Of a stretch of 64,000 nucleotides of DNA, positions 60,472-64,000 are shown in pieces; position 1 is the stretch's first letter, and every line of letters starts with the position of its first letter. The notes under the pieces are model-generated. The model worked only from the letters and a program-made list of their open reading frames with translations, did no database searches and was not told the DNA's origin. The position numbers and the translations under genes are program-made. The stretch lies in assembly GCA_028281025.1 (NCBI GenBank), contig JANQKR010000027.1, forward strand, positions 1 through 64,000. The letters run 5' to 3'. Source of the stretch: Croceivirga sp. Lineage in GTDB: Bacteria; Bacteroidota; Bacteroidia; Flavobacteriales; Flavobacteriaceae.

Positions 60472-62685
60472 ATGGGTAAAACTATAATTATTTCCAATAG
60501 ACTCCCAGTTCAATTGCAAATAAGTGATGGGGGGCTATCCGCAATACCTAGTGTTGGAGGTCTTGCCACGGGAATGAAATCCGTGCATCACGGAGGTGAA
60601 AGTTTATGGATAGGCTGGTCAGGTTTGACCAAGGAGGACACTCCCAAAGAATTGGAAGTCGATATCGATCGTGCCTTAAAAGAACACGGCTGCTCCAAAG
60701 TGGTACTCTCACAGAAGGAGATCGATGGTTTTTATTTTGGCTTTAGCAACCGTACCATTTGGCCCCTGTTCCATTATTTCCTGGAATACACGGAGTTTGA
60801 ACTGGGTTTCTGGGAAATATACAAAGCCGTGAACCAAAAATTTGCCGATGCCATATTGGAAAAAGCCGAAAGCGATGATATTATTTGGGTACACGATTAC
60901 CAATTACTGTTGGTGCCACAGATGGTAAAGGAAAAACGTCCCAATGCCACAATTGGTTTCTTCCTCCACATCCCCTTTCCATCTTACGAAATCTTCCGAA
61001 CATTACCATGGCGCGAAGAAGTCCTGGAAGGTTTGTTGGGATCGGATTTGATCGGTTTCCACACGTACGATTATGAACGTCATTTTTTGAGTTCCGTGAG
61101 GCGCCTATTGGGATTGGATGTGAGCTTTAACGATGTCTATCTGGAAAACAGGGTAATTAAGGTCGATTCTTTTCCCATGGGCATTGATTACAACAAATTT
61201 CATACGGCGGCCCTAAAGAGTTCTGCCTTAAAGGGTAAGGAACGGACCGACCTACAAAGGAAACTGGACAATCATAAAAAATCGGCCCCGGATACCAAAC
61301 TCATCGTTTCCATTGACCGATTGGATTATAGTAAGGGAATTGCAAAACGCATCAACGCCTTTGAGTATTTTCTCAATAAATACCCCGAATACAAAGAGCG
61401 CGTCCGACTTATTATCCTCGCTGTGCCATCAAGGGCAAACGTTCCCCAATATCAATTGCTCAAACGTGAAATTGACGAATTGGTAGGGCGAATCAATGGC
61501 GAGCTTTCCACCGTGAACTGGACACCCATCTGGTACTTCTATCGCTCCCTACCCTTTTCAAACCTAATCGATCTTTATACCTCTTCGGATATTGCATGGC
61601 TCACCCCTTTGCGGGATGGGATGAATTTAGTGGCCAAGGAGTACATTGCCACCCGTATAGATAAAACCGGGGTCCTTATCCTCAGTGAAATGGCCGGTTC
61701 CGCCTATGAGATGAATGAGGCCCTGCTCATTAACCCAAATAATTTCGAAGAACAGGCAGATACCCTTAAAAAGGCCATCACCATGCCCAAAGAGGAACAA
61801 ATGGCGAGAAATATGTTCCTACAAAACAGATTAAAGCGCTATAATGTAGAGGTTTGGGCCAATGAGTTTATGGATTCTTTAAAAAGACAACGCAAGGGAA
61901 ATGATGATTTTGTCTCGCAGAAACTCAACCCTACTATCCTAAACGGATTACAAAAAGACTATGCCTCCGCAAAAAAAAGATTGCTCTTTTTGGATTATGA
62001 CGGTACCCTTACGGGCTTTCATAAAGATCCCCAAAAAGCCTCCCCTGATAAGGAGTTGTATGAACTGCTCGATGCACTTCACCATCAAGAGAACACCACA
62101 CTTTTCCTAATAAGTGGACGTGATAAGGAAACCTTCAGCAAGTGGTTTTTGGATAAAAAATACAATATGATCGTGGAACATGGGGTTTGGATCTCCAGGA
62201 ACGGTGATGACTTTAGACTACTGGAAAAGGTCAAAGGGGAATGGATGGAGAAAATCATGCCCGTATTGGAATCCTTCGTGGACCGTACCCCAGGCTCCTT
62301 CATTGAAAAAAAGAATTATTCCCTTGCGTGGCATTACCGTAGTACGGACCCGGATTTTGGTGAAAAAAGGGCAAACGAATTAAATACCGTGCTTACCAGT
62401 CTTATCGGAAACGATGATATCAGCGTACTCAATGGAAACAAGGTAATGGAAGTTAAGAGCAGCAATGTCAATAAAGGTAGGGCTGCCGTTCGTATGTTGG
62501 GAGAGGATAATTATGATTTTGTTTTTGCCATTGGTGATGATTGGACGGATGAATTCATGTTCCAGGACCTTCCTCAAACTGCGATAACGGTAAAAGTAGG
62601 GCTCAAGAAAACCCAGGCCAGATATCATGTGGAAGGGGTACCAAAAGTTAGGGAATTACTTAAAAAATTTAGCACTGGCGCATAA
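60472..62685 (+). CDS. Fused trehalose-6-phosphate synthase / trehalose-6-phosphate phosphatase (OtsA-OtsB)
   Basis: 737 residues. The N-terminal GT20 synthase (about 1-480) shows IIISNRLPV, the GGLATGMKSV loop, WVHDYQLLLVPQM, GFFLHIPFPS and SIDRLDYSKGI. The C-terminal HAD phosphatase (about 495-735) shows LLFLDYDGTLTGF with the nucleophile Asp, and FAIGDDWTDEFMF. Together they make trehalose from UDP-glucose and glucose-6-phosphate in one protein. The fusion order is common in Bacteroidota. It is divergent from the GH15 gene and separated by one base from the next gene. Confidence 0.95.
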   Translation: MGKTIIISNRLPVQLQISDGGLSAIPSVGGLATGMKSVHHGGESLWIGWSGLTKEDTPKELEVDIDRALKEHGCSKVVLSQKEIDGFYFGFSNRTIWPLFHYFLEYTEFELGFWEIYKAVNQKFADAILEKAESDDIIWVHDYQLLLVPQMVKEKRPNATIGFFLHIPFPSYEIFRTLPWREEVLEGLLGSDLIGFHTYDYERHFLSSVRRLLGLDVSFNDVYLENRVIKVDSFPMGIDYNKFHTAALKSSALKGKERTDLQRKLDNHKKSAPDTKLIVSIDRLDYSKGIAKRINAFEYFLNKYPEYKERVRLIILAVPSRANVPQYQLLKREIDELVGRINGELSTVNWTPIWYFYRSLPFSNLIDLYTSSDIAWLTPLRDGMNLVAKEYIATRIDKTGVLILSEMAGSAYEMNEALLINPNNFEEQADTLKKAITMPKEEQMARNMFLQNRLKRYNVEVWANEFMDSLKRQRKGNDDFVSQKLNPTILNGLQKDYASAKKRLLFLDYDGTLTGFHKDPQKASPDKELYELLDALHHQENTTLFLISGRDKETFSKWFLDKKYNMIVEHGVWISRNGDDFRLLEKVKGEWMEKIMPVLESFVDRTPGSFIEKKNYSLAWHYRSTDPDFGEKRANELNTVLTSLIGNDDISVLNGNKVMEVKSSNVNKGRAAVRMLGEDNYDFVFAIGDDWTDEFMFQDLPQTAITVKVGLKKTQARYHVEGVPKVRELLKKFSTGA

Positions 62686-62686
62686 T

Positions 62687-63871
62687 ATGAAACCTCTTTT
62701 ACTGTTGATTTTTGGCCTGGCCATTTCCCAATTTGGGGTTGCCCAGCCCAATACCGAAGTGTACCTGTTCGACTTGGATCGGACAGATGGAAAAATCAAC
62801 CTGTCCAACCCCAAGAATATTTCCAACAATGAAGGGTATGACAACCAACCCTCTTTCCTGGATGACAATACCGTATTGTTTTCGGCAATACGGGCCGATC
62901 AAACTGATATCATAAAGTTTGACATCACTAAGGGAAGTGTAAAAACATGGATAACCGACACGCCTACCGGAAGCGAATACTCCCCGCTTAAAATACCAAA
63001 TAAACCGGCCTTTTCAGCAATTCGTCTGGATTTGGACGGCCTCCAAAGATTGTATGCCTATGATTTGGAAACCAGGGACTCCAAAGTCTTGCTCAAGAAC
63101 CTAAAAGTAGGATACCACGTTTGGTTTGCGCCAAATATCCTGGTCTGCACCGTTTTAAGGGAAAATCGAATGGACCTGGTTGTGGCGGATCTCCAAAATG
63201 GGGATGTCCGTACCGTGGATAAAAACGTGGGGCGTTCCTTGCATAAAATTCCCAATACCGATCGTATCAGTTATATTGGAAAAGAAGGGAACTGGACCAT
63301 CAAATCCTTGGACCCCTTAACGGACGAGACGGTCCAATTGATCGCTACCTACGGAAAGGCCGAAGATATCTGTTGGCTCAATGACGGAACTATTTTGGCA
63401 GGCGCGGGCAAAGCAATCGTAAAAGCCAATCCCGAGGCTGGGTTGTTATGGGAGCAACTGATGTATTTTCAACAAGAGGAAATCCATTCCATAAGCAGGA
63501 TCAGTACAAATTCTACCAATACAAGATTGGCCTTTGTTGCAGAAGTATCGCCGCGGCATATTGTACAAAAACAGCTTGATGCCTATAACTCCAGGGATAT
63601 CGAAGGGTTTACTGCCACGTTTGGTGATGATATCGAACTTTTCAAGTTTCCGAACGAACCCCTGGGCAAGGGCAAGGATTACCTAAGGGAAAGCTATGGG
63701 TCGTTTTTTGAAAATACACCCGACCTCCATTGCGAAATAAGGAATAGGATCGTTCTAGGGGAAAAGGTCATTGATGAGGAATTCCTTACCATAAACGGAC
63801 AAAACTATTCCGCCGTGGCCATTTACGAAGTGAAAAACGGTAAAATTGTTAAAGTCACCTTTATTCAATAA
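62687..63871 (+). CDS. Exported beta-propeller (TolB-like) protein with C-terminal NTF2/SnoaL-like domain
   Basis: 394 residues from the ATG at 62687, one base after the trehalose gene stop. A signal peptide (about 1-20, ending GVAQ) is followed by WD40/TolB-like repeats (NISNNEGYDNQPSFLDDNTV, FSAIRLDLDGLQRLYAYDL and others, about 25-285). The last 100 residues are an NTF2-like domain: IVQKQLDAYNSRDIEGFTATF, then LGKGKDYLRESYGSFF and KNGKIVKVTFIQ. I know no characterised protein with this pairing. Its coupling to trehalose synthesis may be only transcriptional. Confidence 0.75.
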   Translation: MKPLLLLIFGLAISQFGVAQPNTEVYLFDLDRTDGKINLSNPKNISNNEGYDNQPSFLDDNTVLFSAIRADQTDIIKFDITKGSVKTWITDTPTGSEYSPLKIPNKPAFSAIRLDLDGLQRLYAYDLETRDSKVLLKNLKVGYHVWFAPNILVCTVLRENRMDLVVADLQNGDVRTVDKNVGRSLHKIPNTDRISYIGKEGNWTIKSLDPLTDETVQLIATYGKAEDICWLNDGTILAGAGKAIVKANPEAGLLWEQLMYFQQEEIHSISRISTNSTNTRLAFVAEVSPRHIVQKQLDAYNSRDIEGFTATFGDDIELFKFPNEPLGKGKDYLRESYGSFFENTPDLHCEIRNRIVLGEKVIDEEFLTINGQNYSAVAIYEVKNGKIVKVTFIQ

Positions 63872-63880
63872 TTTGTCCGT

Positions 63881-64000
63881 GTGAAATTACCCCATAATAT
63901 ATCTCGAATAGAGGCTTTTAGTGATGCTGTCTTTGCTTTTGCGGCAACGCTGATGGTGGTTAATTTTGACATGGACAGCAACCTCTCCATAACAAAATCC
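63881..64000 (+). CDS. TMEM175-type (DUF1211) membrane channel, 3' partial
   Basis: The first 40 residues are present, from GTG at 63881; the gene runs off the window. RIEAFSDAVFAFAATLMVV is the family hallmark, holding the FSD motif in the first membrane span. TMEM175 proteins form potassium-permeable channels. The GTG start is 9 bases after the previous stop. Confidence 0.75.
   Translation, partial: MKLPHNISRIEAFSDAVFAFAATLMVVNFDMDSNLSITKS

Overview
The window looks like chromosomal DNA of a marine-type member of the Flavobacteriaceae (Bacteroidota). The evidence is a type IX secretion C-terminal sorting domain at the left edge, promoters of the Bacteroidota type (TTG, about 19 bases, TAnnTTTG), CarB without its C-terminal regulatory domain, one-chain PurL, type B ribosomal protein L31, and several families largely confined to this phylum (DUF4199, DUF5916, DUF6515, GlmU-like family, LytTR sensor pairs). 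Gene density is high, and I saw no rRNA, tRNA, CRISPR array, insertion sequence or prophage.

Layout. 1-6.8 kb: end of a secreted type IX substrate, a small GIY-YIG protein, a LytTR two-component pair, a membrane serine hydrolase, and a divergent pair made of a probable membrane-tethered HTH regulator and a secreted LamG-like protein with three helically phased repeats between them. 6.8-18 kb: housekeeping genes (carB, rpmH, a lytic transglycosylase, mtaB, a GlmU-like protein, rpmE2), plus a histidine-rich DUF4198/HupE pair that probably handles nickel or cobalt. 18-25 kb: a DUF4199 protein, a polyprenyl-linked glycosyltransferase, a phosphosugar mutase, an MsbA-like exporter, and a sigma factor with a membrane partner and a small exported protein. 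25-35 kb: exported and lipoproteins, an LD-carboxypeptidase, an eight-cysteine mini-protein next to a Fur regulator, an RNA cytosine methyltransferase, AraC plus SDR, and an exported methyltransferase joined to a CIA30 protein.

35-46 kb: a DUF5916 outer-membrane protein, purL, a GNAT enzyme, and a fermentation operon pflB-pflA-OFA transporter whose promoter carries a CRP/FNR-type palindrome at the class II activator position. 46-55 kb: fatty-acid degradation, with an acyl-CoA ligase followed by MarR, FadN-like, thiolase and acyl-CoA dehydrogenase genes. This operon is interrupted by a four-helix-bundle gene flanked by inverted 14-base-period repeats. A 24-base perfect palindrome overlaps the marR promoter. 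55-64 kb: dipeptidyl peptidase III, a PLP decarboxylase, a GH15 enzyme divergent from a fused trehalose-phosphate synthase/phosphatase, a beta-propeller/NTF2 protein, and the start of a TMEM175-type channel.

Most of the window is ordinary core genome. The observations most worth following are the tethered-HTH/LamG pair with its phased repeats, the putative class II site at pflB, the repeat-flanked four-helix-bundle cassette, the exported methyltransferase-CIA30 pair, and the duplicated Cys4 mini-protein beside fur. All functions are read from motifs; no database search was run.
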